A DNA stretch of 64,000 nucleotides from Microvirga sp. SRT01. GTDB lineage: Bacteria; Pseudomonadota; Alphaproteobacteria; Sphingomonadales; Sphingomonadaceae. The first letter of the stretch is position 1; every line of letters starts with the position of its first letter. A model generated the notes under the pieces. That model was not told the DNA's origin and made no database searches. It saw nothing but the letters and a program-made list of their open reading frames with translations. The stretch lies in NCBI GenBank assembly GCA_018139225.1, contig JAGSNX010000002.1:124001-188000 (forward strand). The letters run 5' to 3'. A program made the translations under genes and the position numbers. This document shows positions 8,742 to 16,899 of this stretch, in pieces.

Positions 8742-9425
8742 TCAGATCAGCCCTTGCGCCCGCAGCGACGCATGCCCGTTCGTGCCGATGATGACGTGGT
8801 CGTGCACGGCGATGTTCAGCCGCTTGCCAACCTCCATGATCGCGCGGGTGACATCGATATCCGCGTGGCTAGGCGACGGATCGCCGGACGGGTGATTGTG
8901 GACGAGGATCAGCGACGCGGACCCCAAGTCGATCGCGCGCCGGATCACCTCTCGGACATAGACGGCGGTCTGGTCGACCGATCCCTTGCTCATGATCTCG
9001 TCGCGGATCAGGATGTTGCGCGTGTTCAGGTGCAGCACGCGGAAGCGCTCGACGCCGTGATGCGCCATGTCCGCGCGCAGATAGTCGAGCAGCGCCTGCC
9101 AATTGCCGAGCACCGGCCGCGCCGCGACGTTCGCCGCCAGCAGCCGCGTCGCGGCCGCCTGCGCGATGCGGATCGCCGCGGCGCTGGTTTCGCCCATGCC
9201 GTCGATGCGCAGCAGCGCCTCGCTCTCCGCCGCGAACAATCCGCCCAGCCCGCCGAACTCGCGCAGCAGCGCCTTTGCCAGCGGCTTTGTATCGCGTCGG
9301 GGCAGCGCCAGCGCGAGCAGATATTCGACGATCTCGTGATCGAGCAGCCCATTGGCATCGGTTAGCAACCGCCCGCGCAGGCGAGCGCGGTGACCACTGG
9401 CGTCATGGGGTTCGGGCTCCGCCAT
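8742..9425 (-). CDS. radC: RadC family JAMM-domain protein
   Basis: A 227-residue RadC/YicR family protein. The N-terminal half has helix-hairpin-helix character (LLRIDGMGETSAAAIRIAQA). The C-terminal half is a JAMM metalloprotease-like domain with the metal motif HNHPSGDPSPSHAD (His-x-His with the trailing Asp) and an upstream Glu region (RDEIMSKGSVDQTAVYVREV). Despite the name, a DNA repair role is not established for the family. ATG 9425 is the first start; a later start would cut into the conserved helical part. It is convergent with the EF-hand gene and divergent from the YdbH-like gene. Confidence 0.93.
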   Translation of the reverse strand: MAEPEPHDASGHRARLRGRLLTDANGLLDHEIVEYLLALALPRRDTKPLAKALLREFGGLGGLFAAESEALLRIDGMGETSAAAIRIAQAAATRLLAANVAARPVLGNWQALLDYLRADMAHHGVERFRVLHLNTRNILIRDEIMSKGSVDQTAVYVREVIRRAIDLGSASLILVHNHPSGDPSPSHADIDVTRAIMEVGKRLNIAVHDHVIIGTNGHASLRAQGLI

Positions 9426-9551
9426 GCGCCACTGGCTATCACCGATGAAAGCGCAAGTTCAACATGAGTCAGGAACCGGCCGCATTGCCGTTGTCCCACT
9501 CCGGTTCCTTCTCTAGGAACACCTGCTGACCGCGAACGGAGCGACGGATAC

Positions 9552-12500
9552 GTGGAGGACGACAACGACGCCGTTCCCTCCCTGCCGATCCGTCGCCGCT
9601 CCATCCGCCGCCGCGCGGCGATCGCATTGGCGCTCGTCGTCGTTGCGGGCCTGATCCTGCTCTGGGTCGAGCGCCGCCCGATTGCGGGCCGCTTCGTCGA
9701 TCGCGAACTCGCCGCCGCGGGCGTGCCGGCGACCTATACGATCGCCGATCTGGGCCTTGGGCGGCAGCGGCTGACCGATGTCGTCATCGGCAACCCGGCC
9801 GATCCCGACCTCGTCGCCGACTGGATCGAGACACGGACGGAGATCGGCTTGTCCGGCGTTCGCCTCGACGGCGTCCGGGCGGGGCGCGTCCGTATGCGGG
9901 GACGCCTGATCGACGGTCGCCTGTCGCTCGGCGCGATCGATCGCCTGTTGCCCGCCGGTCCGAGCGGACAGCCCTTCACACTGCCGGCGCTCGACGTCGA
10001 GGTGGCAGATGCGCGGCTACGGCTGGAAACGCCGGTCGGGCTGCTGGGCCTGAAGATCGCGGGGAGCGGGAAGCTGGACGACGGATTCCGCGGCACCGTC
10101 GCCGCAGTCGCCCCGACGCTCGCCGCCGGGGGGTGCAGCGTTGCCGGCGGCACCGCCGCCGTGCGCCTGACGATCGACGGCGGGCGTCCGCACATCGTCG
10201 GACCGGTGCGCGCGAAAGCGGTGGACTGCAGGCAAGCCCGGATCGCCGCGCCGGGCGCGAACATCGACCTTACCCTGTCCAAGGGGCTCGATCGCTGGAC
10301 CGGCACCGCCCGTCTCGCGACCGGTGCCACGCGGGGGCAGGGGGGCGTCGTACAGTCGATCGCCGGCGACCTCAGCTTCGCGGGCGACGCGACGTTGACG
10401 CAGGGCCGACTGGACGTGGTGGCCACCGCAATGCGCCATCCCGGCGTCACCGCCCGGCGCGTCACGATCGCGGGCGATTACGGCATCGGCCGCCGTCTCG
10501 CGTTTCAGGGACGCGTCGCAGCGGACGGAGCCGTCCTGGCCGCGTCGCTGCTGCCGAATGTGAGCGGGGCGGGGGCGGGCACGCCGGTGGCTCCACTCGT
10601 CCGCGCCGTTGCCACCGCCGTTGCGCGCGCGAACCGGGACATGGCGCTGAGCATCGACCTCGCCGCCGCCACTGGCGCAATACGCATCAGTCGTGCGACG
10701 CTGTCGTCCGCAAGCGGGGCGCGGATGTCGCTCGACGGTGTCGTCTCCGCCGATGCGCGTGGCCTGACGCTCAATGGGACCGTCGCGACCCGCGGCGGTG
10801 GCCTGCCGAGCGCGCGCGTATCGCTGATGCAAGCCGGCCCCGGCGCAGCGATCCGCGGAACCGCCCGCGTCGAACGCTACGCCGCCGACGGTGCCAGCCT
10901 GGAGCTGACGCCGGTCACCTTTTCCGCCACGCCCGGCGGCGCGACGCGGATCGCGACGACGGCGACGCTCGACGGGCCACTTGGCGATGGCGAGGTCGAG
11001 GGCCTGTCGCTGCCGCTCGACGTCGGCTGGAACGGTCGGACGCTGGTCGTCGGTCGCGGCTGTGCGCCGCTCGCGTGGCGGGCGCTGCGCATCTCGGGGC
11101 TGACCCTCGACCCGGCGCGACTGGCGCTGTGTCCGACCGGGCCGGCGCTCGTGACCGTCAGCAGTGGGCAGATGTCCGGCGGGGCGCGTCTCGCCGCCAG
11201 CGAACTCACCGGTCGGCTGGGTGGAACGCCGCTGCGCGTGGCGACCGGCGGCGCAACGCTGGGTCTGGCGGATCGTGGCTTCACGCTGACGCAGGTCGCA
11301 GCCCGCTTGGGCGCGCCGGATCGCCAGACGCGGATCGAGGCGGCTACATTGTCGGGTATGATCGCAAACGGCGGCGTTGCGGGGACATTCGCCGGTGGAG
11401 GCGGAAAGATCGGTGCGGTGCCGCTGATCCTGTCCGCAGCGGACGGCCGCTGGGCGCTGAAGGGGGGCGTGCTCGACCTGACGGGGGCGCTGACCGTGTC
11501 GGACGCGCAGACCGACAACCCGCGGTTCCGGCCGATGCAGGCGCGTGGTGTCGCACTCCGGCTGGCTGGCAGCGCGATCACCGCGACCGCTATGCTGCAC
11601 GAGCCGACGACCGGCACGCGGGTTGCGGACCTCCGCATCGGCCACCTCCTGTCCAGCGGTATGGGCAGTGCGGACCTGACCGTGCCCGACTTGTCCTTCC
11701 GTGAGGGATTCCAACCCGAACTGCTGACTCCGTTGACCTTCGGCGTCGTCGCGGAGGTGCGGGGCAATGTCCGTGGCGCCGGGCATATCGCCTGGGACGC
11801 CCAGCGCGTGACCAGCACTGGTCGCTTCACCACCGAGGCGCTCGATCTGGCCGTCGCATTCGGACCCGTCACCGGCCTGTCGGGCACGATCGTGTTCGAC
11901 GACCTGCTCGGGCTGCACACGCCGGCCGGTCAGGTTGCGCTGGTGAAGACGGTCAATCCCGGCATTCCGGTGTCCGATGGCACCGTGCGGTACCAGTTGC
12001 TCGGCGGCGTCCGGGTCGGGGTGGAGGGTGCACGCTGGCCGTTCGCGGGCGGCACATTGACGCTCGACCCGACCGTGCTGGACTTCGATGCCGCCCGCCA
12101 GCGCCGCATGACCTTCCGCGTCGACGGGGCGGGTGCGGGCATCTTCCTCCAGCAGTTCGATTTCCAGAACATCGACGCCAGCGGCACGTTCGACGGCGTC
12201 CTGCCGATGGTGTTCGACCAGAGCGGCGGACGGATCGAGAATGGCCGCCTGTCCGCGCGTCCGGGCGGTGGCAGCCTCGCCTATGTCGGCACGCTGTCGC
12301 AGCAGGAGCTGGGCACCTGGGGCAACCTGGCTTTTCAGGCATTGAAGTCGCTGAAATATCGCAGCCTGTCGCTGGTGCTGAACGGCCCGCTGACCGGCGA
12401 AATGGTCACCGACGTGCGCTTCGCCGGTATCAGTCAGGGGGCGGGGGCGAAGTCGAACTTCCTGATCCGCCGCCTCCAGAAGCTGCCCTTCGTGTTCAAC

Positions 12501-12686
12501 ATCCGCATCAAGGCGCCGTTTCGCGGCCTGCTCGATTCGGCGCAGTCCTTCTATGATCCGCGCCGGCTGATCCAGCGCAACCTGCCGGCGTTGCTGGAGG
12601 AGCAGAACAAGCGCGCCGTGCCGCCTTCGCGGCCGGCGGCGACAACTCCACCCGTTCAGACCCCCGAAAGCGAGACGATGCGATGA
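9552..12686 (+). CDS. YdbH-like AsmA-family intermembrane lipid transport protein
   Basis: A 1044-residue protein with one N-terminal membrane anchor (about residues 17-38, IALALVVVAGLILLWVERR) and a very long periplasmic part rich in beta-strand repeats, ending in a Pro-rich tail. The C-terminal third (for example FDFQNIDASGTFDGVLPMVF and GGGSLAYVGTLSQQELGTWG) matches what I recall of YdbH, an AsmA-like bridge thought to carry phospholipid to the outer membrane with YhdP and TamB. The next two genes are YnbE and YdbL homologues, the same partners as in Escherichia coli, which strengthens the call. The start is GTG 9552. Its stop overlaps the ynbE start by four bases. Confidence 0.85.
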   Translation: MEDDNDAVPSLPIRRRSIRRRAAIALALVVVAGLILLWVERRPIAGRFVDRELAAAGVPATYTIADLGLGRQRLTDVVIGNPADPDLVADWIETRTEIGLSGVRLDGVRAGRVRMRGRLIDGRLSLGAIDRLLPAGPSGQPFTLPALDVEVADARLRLETPVGLLGLKIAGSGKLDDGFRGTVAAVAPTLAAGGCSVAGGTAAVRLTIDGGRPHIVGPVRAKAVDCRQARIAAPGANIDLTLSKGLDRWTGTARLATGATRGQGGVVQSIAGDLSFAGDATLTQGRLDVVATAMRHPGVTARRVTIAGDYGIGRRLAFQGRVAADGAVLAASLLPNVSGAGAGTPVAPLVRAVATAVARANRDMALSIDLAAATGAIRISRATLSSASGARMSLDGVVSADARGLTLNGTVATRGGGLPSARVSLMQAGPGAAIRGTARVERYAADGASLELTPVTFSATPGGATRIATTATLDGPLGDGEVEGLSLPLDVGWNGRTLVVGRGCAPLAWRALRISGLTLDPARLALCPTGPALVTVSSGQMSGGARLAASELTGRLGGTPLRVATGGATLGLADRGFTLTQVAARLGAPDRQTRIEAATLSGMIANGGVAGTFAGGGGKIGAVPLILSAADGRWALKGGVLDLTGALTVSDAQTDNPRFRPMQARGVALRLAGSAITATAMLHEPTTGTRVADLRIGHLLSSGMGSADLTVPDLSFREGFQPELLTPLTFGVVAEVRGNVRGAGHIAWDAQRVTSTGRFTTEALDLAVAFGPVTGLSGTIVFDDLLGLHTPAGQVALVKTVNPGIPVSDGTVRYQLLGGVRVGVEGARWPFAGGTLTLDPTVLDFDAARQRRMTFRVDGAGAGIFLQQFDFQNIDASGTFDGVLPMVFDQSGGRIENGRLSARPGGGSLAYVGTLSQQELGTWGNLAFQALKSLKYRSLSLVLNGPLTGEMVTDVRFAGISQGAGAKSNFLIRRLQKLPFVFNIRIKAPFRGLLDSAQSFYDPRRLIQRNLPALLEEQNKRAVPPSRPAATTPPVQTPESETMR

Positions 12687-12889
12687 ACCGTTCGAGGTTG
12701 ACGACGATGCGAAGGATCACGACTTTAACCCTGCTGATCGCGACCGGCGCGACGGGTGGTTGCGTCAACGTGACCGCGCCCGACAAGCCGATCGAGATCA
12801 ACCTCAACATCAACGTGACGCAGGAAGTGGTGTATCGCCTCGACAACGATGCGAAGTCGCTGATCCAGCAGAACCCGGGGATTTTCTAA
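12683..12889 (+). CDS. ynbE: YnbE family outer-membrane lipoprotein
   Basis: A 68-residue lipoprotein (60 residues if ATG 12707 is used). MRRITTLTLLIATGATGGC is a lipoprotein signal, though Thr at -3 of the Cys is unusual. The mature part contains KPIEINLNINVTQEVVYRLD, the hallmark of the family; in E. coli, YnbE extends YdbH by beta-strand augmentation at the outer membrane. ATG 12683 overlaps the YdbH-like stop (ATGA). One base separates its stop from the ydbL start. Confidence 0.9.
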   Translation: MNRSRLTTMRRITTLTLLIATGATGGCVNVTAPDKPIEINLNINVTQEVVYRLDNDAKSLIQQNPGIF

Positions 12890-12890
12890 G

Positions 12891-13262
12891 ATGAACGCCA
12901 AGTTCGTTATTGCCGCCGGCCTAGCGCTCGGCCTCGCCACCGCCGCCTCCGCGCAGCGCGACCCCGCCTATGCCGCGGCACGGTCGGCGGGGCAGGTCGG
13001 CGAGCAGCCGGACGGCTATCTCGGGATCGTCGGCGCAGCCTCGGGCGATCTGCGCGCGCTGGTCAACAGCATCAACATCCAGCGCAAGTCCGCCTACACG
13101 CAAAAGGCGACGGCGAGCGGCGCGACTGTCGAGCAGCTCGCCTTCACCAGCGGCTGCAACCTGATCGCGCAGACGGGCGCCGGCGAGAAGTACAAGGCTC
13201 CGGACGGCGCGTGGAAAACCCGCACTGCCGCCGCCCCGGACCGCGACCCACGCTGCGTGTGA
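12891..13262 (+). CDS. ydbL: YdbL family (DUF1318) periplasmic protein
   Basis: A 123-residue exported protein: signal peptide MNAKFVIAAGLALGLATAASA, then a DUF1318 domain with GYLGIVGAASGDLRALVNSINIQRKSAY read as two adjoining motifs, and a Cys-containing C-terminus (SGCNLIAQTGAGEKYKAPDG). In E. coli YdbL tunes the assembly of YnbE multimers on YdbH, preventing runaway stacking. It is the last gene of the operon. Confidence 0.9.
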   Translation: MNAKFVIAAGLALGLATAASAQRDPAYAAARSAGQVGEQPDGYLGIVGAASGDLRALVNSINIQRKSAYTQKATASGATVEQLAFTSGCNLIAQTGAGEKYKAPDGAWKTRTAAAPDRDPRCV

Positions 13263-13266
13263 CGAT

Positions 13267-13314
13267 CCGGGTTGGCGGGCTTTACGAAGACGGGGCCGCT
13301 GCCACCCAACCCGG
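13267..13314 (+). terminator. Inverted repeat after ydbL
   Basis: CCGGGTTGG at 13267-13275 pairs with CCAACCCGG at 13306-13314 across a 30-base G/C-rich loop. It follows ydbL directly and precedes the F0 operon. There is no clean T-run, so termination is plausible rather than shown. Confidence 0.4.
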
Positions 13315-13439
13315 TTGACTTGCCCGCCCCCCCTTTCTAAACGGGCCGCGCCTTGGCGGGGTCGCTCGCCGTTTGCGCGTTTTCTCCCCTGTTGAGGCCA
13401 TTGGTTTCGGCCAAGATGGTTTCCGGCAGGGGATGGCGC

Positions 13440-13760
13440 GTGGCGGAAGACGACTCCGGACAGGACTTCGGCAAGGCGGAGGATCCGCGACTGACTTCGC
13501 TCGACGAGCGACTGCGTCAGGCGCGCGATACCGAAGCGGCGCGGTCGGGGGTGAAGAAGCAGGACACGGACCGGGGCTATAGCCAGGGCAACCGCGTCAT
13601 CTCCGCCCTGATCGGGAGTCTCGTCGGCAGCGCGCTGATCGGCTGGTTGATAGACCGCTGGTTCGGCACCGCGCCCTGGGGTCTGATCGTGATGCTGTTC
13701 CTCGGGATAGCGGTCGCCTTCAGGCAAATTATTCGGATAGGTGGCGAGCGCCCGGAATAA
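13440..13760 (+). CDS. atpI: ATP synthase assembly protein AtpI (AtpZ/AtpI family)
   Basis: A 106-residue membrane protein at the head of the F0 operon. A charged N-terminal half (DPRLTSLDERLRQARDTEAA) precedes two transmembrane helices (VISALIGSLVGSALIGWLID and TAPWGLIVMLFLGIAVAFRQ), the family layout. AtpI proteins assist assembly of the c-ring. GTG 13440 is chosen over the upstream ATG 13416 because AGGGGA lies 6-7 bases before it and the protein then has its usual length. atpB follows at 32 bases. Confidence 0.85.
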   Translation: MAEDDSGQDFGKAEDPRLTSLDERLRQARDTEAARSGVKKQDTDRGYSQGNRVISALIGSLVGSALIGWLIDRWFGTAPWGLIVMLFLGIAVAFRQIIRIGGERPE

Positions 13761-13791
13761 ACCGGGCGCTTGTCGTATGTGGAGCGCGAAC

Positions 13792-14583
13792 GTGGCGGCG
13801 GCAGAAGGCAGCAAGATCGATCCGATGCACCAGTTCCTGATCGAGCCGGTGGCCGGCTCGCATTGGGTGGTGGGCGGTTACGACCTGTCGTTCACCAATT
13901 CCGCATTGTGGATGGTGGTGACGCTGGCGTCGCTGGCCGCGTTCATGATCGGCGGCATGAAGCGCGAGCTGGTGCCCGGTCGCTGGCAGGCGGCGGTGGA
14001 GGGTTTCACCGGCTTCGTCTCGGCGATGCTGGTGTCGAACGTCGGCCCGGCGGGCAAGCGCTTCATCCCCTACGTCTTCTCGCTGTTCATGTTCATCCTG
14101 TTCGCGAACATCCTGGGCCTGCTGCCGTTCGGTGTGGTGCCCGGCGTGCATCCGTTCACCGTGACCAGCCACTTGACGGTCACCGGCGTGCTGGCGATCA
14201 TCAGCTTCGCGATCGTGCTGATCGTCGGTTTCGGGAAGCACGGCTTCCACTTCTTCTCGCTGTTCGTGCCGCACGGCACGCCCGTCGTGATGATCCCGCT
14301 GATCTTCGTCGTCGAGCTGATGAGCTTTCTGGTGCGCCCCTTTTCGCTGGGACTGCGACTGTTCGTCGCGATGACCGCAGGGCATATTCTGCTCAAGGTG
14401 CTGGCGGCGTTCGTCATCAACGGCATCAACATGGGGCCGGGCTATGTCGCCCTGGTCTCGCTGCCCAGCTTCGCGCTGATGGTCGGCATCACGCTTCTCG
14501 AACTGTTGGTCGCGGGCATTCAGGCCTATGTCTTCGCGCTCTTGACCTCCGTGTACCTCAATGATGCGGTGAATCTGCACTGA
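13792..14583 (+). CDS. atpB: F0F1 ATP synthase subunit a
   Basis: A 263-residue polytopic protein forming the proton half-channels against the c-ring. Six or so helices are visible. The essential arginine lies in the penultimate long helix (MSFLVRPFSLGLRLFVAMTA, in the SLGLRLF motif), and the final helix holds the conserved Gln (ELLVAGIQAYVFALLTSVYL). The start is GTG 13792, with GGAG 7 bases upstream; ATG 13777 is possible. It is part of a contiguous F0 operon. Confidence 0.96.
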   Translation: MAAAEGSKIDPMHQFLIEPVAGSHWVVGGYDLSFTNSALWMVVTLASLAAFMIGGMKRELVPGRWQAAVEGFTGFVSAMLVSNVGPAGKRFIPYVFSLFMFILFANILGLLPFGVVPGVHPFTVTSHLTVTGVLAIISFAIVLIVGFGKHGFHFFSLFVPHGTPVVMIPLIFVVELMSFLVRPFSLGLRLFVAMTAGHILLKVLAAFVINGINMGPGYVALVSLPSFALMVGITLLELLVAGIQAYVFALLTSVYLNDAVNLH

Positions 14584-14645
14584 TCGCCGGCGTTGGGCTG
14601 AATTTCCGACTTAACTTCCGACCTAATCTGACTGGAGTGAATATC

Positions 14646-14873
14646 ATGGACGTTGATGCCGCAAAGATGATCGGCGCTGGCCTCGCGGCGATCGGTATGG
14701 GCCTCGCCTCGCTCGGCGTGGGCAACGTGTTCGCGAAGTTCCTGGAAGGCGCGCTGCGCAATCCGGGTGCCGCCGACAGCCAGCAGGGTCGCCTGTTCAT
14801 CGGCTTCGCGGGCGCCGAGCTTCTCGGCCTGCTCGCGTTCGTGACGATGATCATCCTGGTGTTCGTCGCCTAA
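14646..14873 (+). CDS. atpE: F0F1 ATP synthase subunit c
   Basis: A 75-residue hairpin of two transmembrane helices that forms the rotor ring. Helix 1 is Gly/Ala-rich (MIGAGLAAIGMGLASLGVG), the polar loop reads GALRNPGAADSQQGR, and helix 2 carries the proton-binding Glu in GFAGAELLGLLAFVTMIIL. ATG 14646 is supported by GGAG nine bases upstream. It sits between atpB and the b' gene, as in other alphaproteobacteria. Confidence 0.97.
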   Translation: MDVDAAKMIGAGLAAIGMGLASLGVGNVFAKFLEGALRNPGAADSQQGRLFIGFAGAELLGLLAFVTMIILVFVA

Positions 14874-14930
14874 CAACACCGGATGTCGCGCCGGGCGGAT
14901 CGTCCGCCCGGCCGATATCGAAGGAAGCCG

Positions 14931-15425
14931 ATGCCACAGATTTCCCAGATCGCCGCCACCTACGCGTCGCAGATCTTCTGGCTGCTGATCACCTTCGGCC
15001 TGCTCTACTTCGTGGTGGGCAAGGGGATGGTGACCAAGATCGTCGCCACGGTCGACGCCCGCGAGGCGAAGATCGAGGGCGATCTCGCTGCCGCCGAAGC
15101 CGCCCGCCGTCAGGCGGATACGGTCGAGGATGCGTGGCGGGCGCAGATGGAAGCGGCGCGCGTCGCGGCGGCGGCGGAAACCGCGGCGGCGAAGGCGCAG
15201 GCGACCCAGTCGGCCGAGGCCCAGGTCAAGGCGGCGGACGCCAGCCTTGCCGAGCGTCTGGGCCATCATGATTTCGCGATCGCCAACGCCAAGGCCGAGG
15301 CGCTCGCCAATCTGGACACCGTCGCGGCCGAAGCGGCGCAGCAACTGGTGGCCAAGCTGTCCGGTATCGACGTCAGCGTCGATCAGGCGGCGCACGCGGT
15401 TCGCGAGGTGAGGGCACATGGCTAA
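14931..15425 (+). CDS. atpG: F0F1 ATP synthase subunit b'
   Basis: A 164-residue peripheral stalk subunit. One N-terminal helix (IFWLLITFGLLYFVV) is followed by a long Ala/Glu/Lys-rich coiled coil that reaches to F1. Alphaproteobacteria encode two unlike b subunits in tandem, and this is the first. AAGGA lies just before ATG 14931. Its last 8 bases overlap the b gene. The symbol for b' varies between atpG and atpF2. Confidence 0.93.
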   Translation: MPQISQIAATYASQIFWLLITFGLLYFVVGKGMVTKIVATVDAREAKIEGDLAAAEAARRQADTVEDAWRAQMEAARVAAAAETAAAKAQATQSAEAQVKAADASLAERLGHHDFAIANAKAEALANLDTVAAEAAQQLVAKLSGIDVSVDQAAHAVREVRAHG

Positions 15426-16041
15426 TCCCGGTTTCAGCGCCGAGGCGGTGAACTCCACCTCTTTGACCGAGCGTCCGATCAAGGGCGAGGACGGGCTGGA
15501 GCATGGTACCGCCGGCACCGTTGCGGGCGGCGAGGAGCATGTCGCGTCGCCGACCGCGCTTGGGTTCGACTCGACCGGCTGGGTGGCGATCGCCGCGATC
15601 GTCGTGCTCATCATCATGCTGGTGAAGAAGGTGCCCGCCGCGATCGGCGGTATGCTAGACACCCGCATCGCCGCGATCCGTGCGCAGCTCGACGAAGCGT
15701 CGAAGCTGCGCGCCGAGGCCGAAGCGCTGCGCGCCGAGTATGAGGGCAAGGCTCGCGCGGCCGAAGCCGATGCGGAGACGATGCGCGCGCATGCCCATCA
15801 GGAAGCGCACCAGATCCTCGTCAAGGCGAAGGCCGATGCCGAGGCGCTGATGGAGCGTCGTGCCAAGATGGCCGAGGACAAGATCGCCGCCGCCGAGCGG
15901 TCGGCGATCGCCGAGGTGCGCGCCCGCGCCGCGGATGCCGCCGCCAAGGCCGCCGGCCTGCTGATCGCCGAGCATCACGGTGCCGATGCCGACCGCCGTA
16001 TGATCGACCGCACGATTTCGGGGCTCGGCCGGCCGAACTGA
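15418..16041 (+). CDS. atpF: F0F1 ATP synthase subunit b with N-terminal extension
   Basis: A 207-residue stalk subunit, about 40-50 residues longer than most b subunits. The extra part is a polar leader before the single membrane helix (WVAIAAIVVLIIMLVKKVPA, about residues 60-78). The coiled coil follows (LDEASKLRAEAEALRAEYEG). ATG 15418 overlaps the b' gene by 8 bases, which fixes the start well. It is the last gene of the F0 operon; F1 genes are not in the window. Confidence 0.93.
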   Translation: MANPGFSAEAVNSTSLTERPIKGEDGLEHGTAGTVAGGEEHVASPTALGFDSTGWVAIAAIVVLIIMLVKKVPAAIGGMLDTRIAAIRAQLDEASKLRAEAEALRAEYEGKARAAEADAETMRAHAHQEAHQILVKAKADAEALMERRAKMAEDKIAAAERSAIAEVRARAADAAAKAAGLLIAEHHGADADRRMIDRTISGLGRPN

Positions 16042-16190
16042 TCCGGACTTCGCGGTGCAGCGGAGCCCAATCGCCTGCTGCATCGTGTGCCCGGACGAGG
16101 GCGGACGAGTTTCAGATTCAAGGCAGACCGCCTCTTTCGGGTTTCCGGCGGTCCTGCTTCTGCGTTGAGCCCGTGGGAGGAACCCCGCGC

Positions 16191-16511
16191 ATGTATTGGC
16201 TCATTCTCGCCGTCGCCGTCGTCACCGAAATCTGCTGGGCATTGAGCCTGAAATGGGCAGCGACCCTCGCCACGTGGCAGGCATCGAGCGTGCCCATCGT
16301 CCTCAGCTTCGTGAATATGGGCCTGCTGGCGCTGGCGATGCGCGGCCTGCCTGCGGGCACCGCCTATGCGGTCTGGACCGGCCTTGGTGCGGTCGGCGTC
16401 ATCATCGGCGGCATCTTCCTGTTCGGCGACCGCGTGTCCGCGGTGCAGGCCGGCTTCATGACGCTGACCGTCATCGGCGTCGTCGGCACGAAGCTGTTCG
16501 CGCAAGCCTGA
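16191..16511 (+). CDS. Small multidrug resistance (SMR) transporter, SugE/Gdx-like
   Basis: A 106-residue, four-helix SMR protein. The essential Glu is in helix 1 (VAVVTEICWALSLKWA). Helix 3 reads PAGTAYAVWTGLGAVGVIIG, which is closest to SugE/Gdx, the guanidinium exporters, rather than to broad EmrE-type pumps. That subtype call is by eye. A GGAGG site lies ten bases before ATG 16191. The 150-base leader contains an inverted repeat (GACCGCC near 16127, GGCGGTC near 16149), but I could not fit it to a guanidine riboswitch. Confidence 0.85.
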   Translation: MYWLILAVAVVTEICWALSLKWAATLATWQASSVPIVLSFVNMGLLALAMRGLPAGTAYAVWTGLGAVGVIIGGIFLFGDRVSAVQAGFMTLTVIGVVGTKLFAQA

Positions 16512-16543
16512 TCGAGCGCAAGGGCTTCGGCCGCTGTGGGCCG

Positions 16544-16559
16544 TGAAACGCACGTTTCA
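16544..16559. repeat. Inverted repeat after the SMR gene
   Basis: TGAAACG (16544-16550) and CGTTTCA (16553-16559) are separated by two bases. It may be part of a terminator or a protein-binding site. The remaining intergenic stretch 16560-16857 shows no supportable gene. Confidence 0.3.
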
Positions 16560-16857
16560 GGTGTGGCGGTGCTACGCCGCGGCCGCGATTCGATTGGGCC
16601 CGCGCTAAGCTCGCCGCCGGAGCCGTTTGCGCTAGGCCAGTTCAAGCACAGGTGGGACTCAGGCTCCCCGAGGTATCGCTTCGCACAGGCCGCGATAAGC
16701 TTCAGCGAACGGGCGAGGAAAATCTATGTCGTGTCGCTATGCAGCAATATCTCGACCGCTGACAGTGAACACAAGTTCTGATCGAACAGGACGGTGATGC
16801 TTGATCCTGTTTATGGACTTGGCCCTGCGTACCCGATCGGGTTCGTGGTAGAACCTG

Positions 16858-16883
16858 TTCGACTCGACGTCGAGTTGAGTCGA
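16858..16883. promoter_or_regulatory. Palindrome upstream of the PEP-CTERM gene
   Basis: A TCGACTC...GAGTCGA pair spans about 16859-16883, and ACTCGACGTCGAGT inside it is a perfect palindrome on its own. It lies 15-40 bases before the start codon and could be an operator or a leader hairpin. Confidence 0.4.
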
Positions 16884-16899
16884 TAACAGGGGAAGATCA

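Noticed and set aside
16042..16190. Guanidine riboswitch before the SugE-like SMR gene
   Set aside because: A GCCC-GGACGA-GGGC hairpin and a GACCGCC/GGCGGTC pair are present, but the conserved core of guanidine-I is absent and the two ACGR loops of guanidine-II do not fit.
16536..16781. Possible 81-codon gene after the SMR gene
   Set aside because: No ribosome site, no recognisable composition, and it spans an inverted repeat; treated as intergenic.
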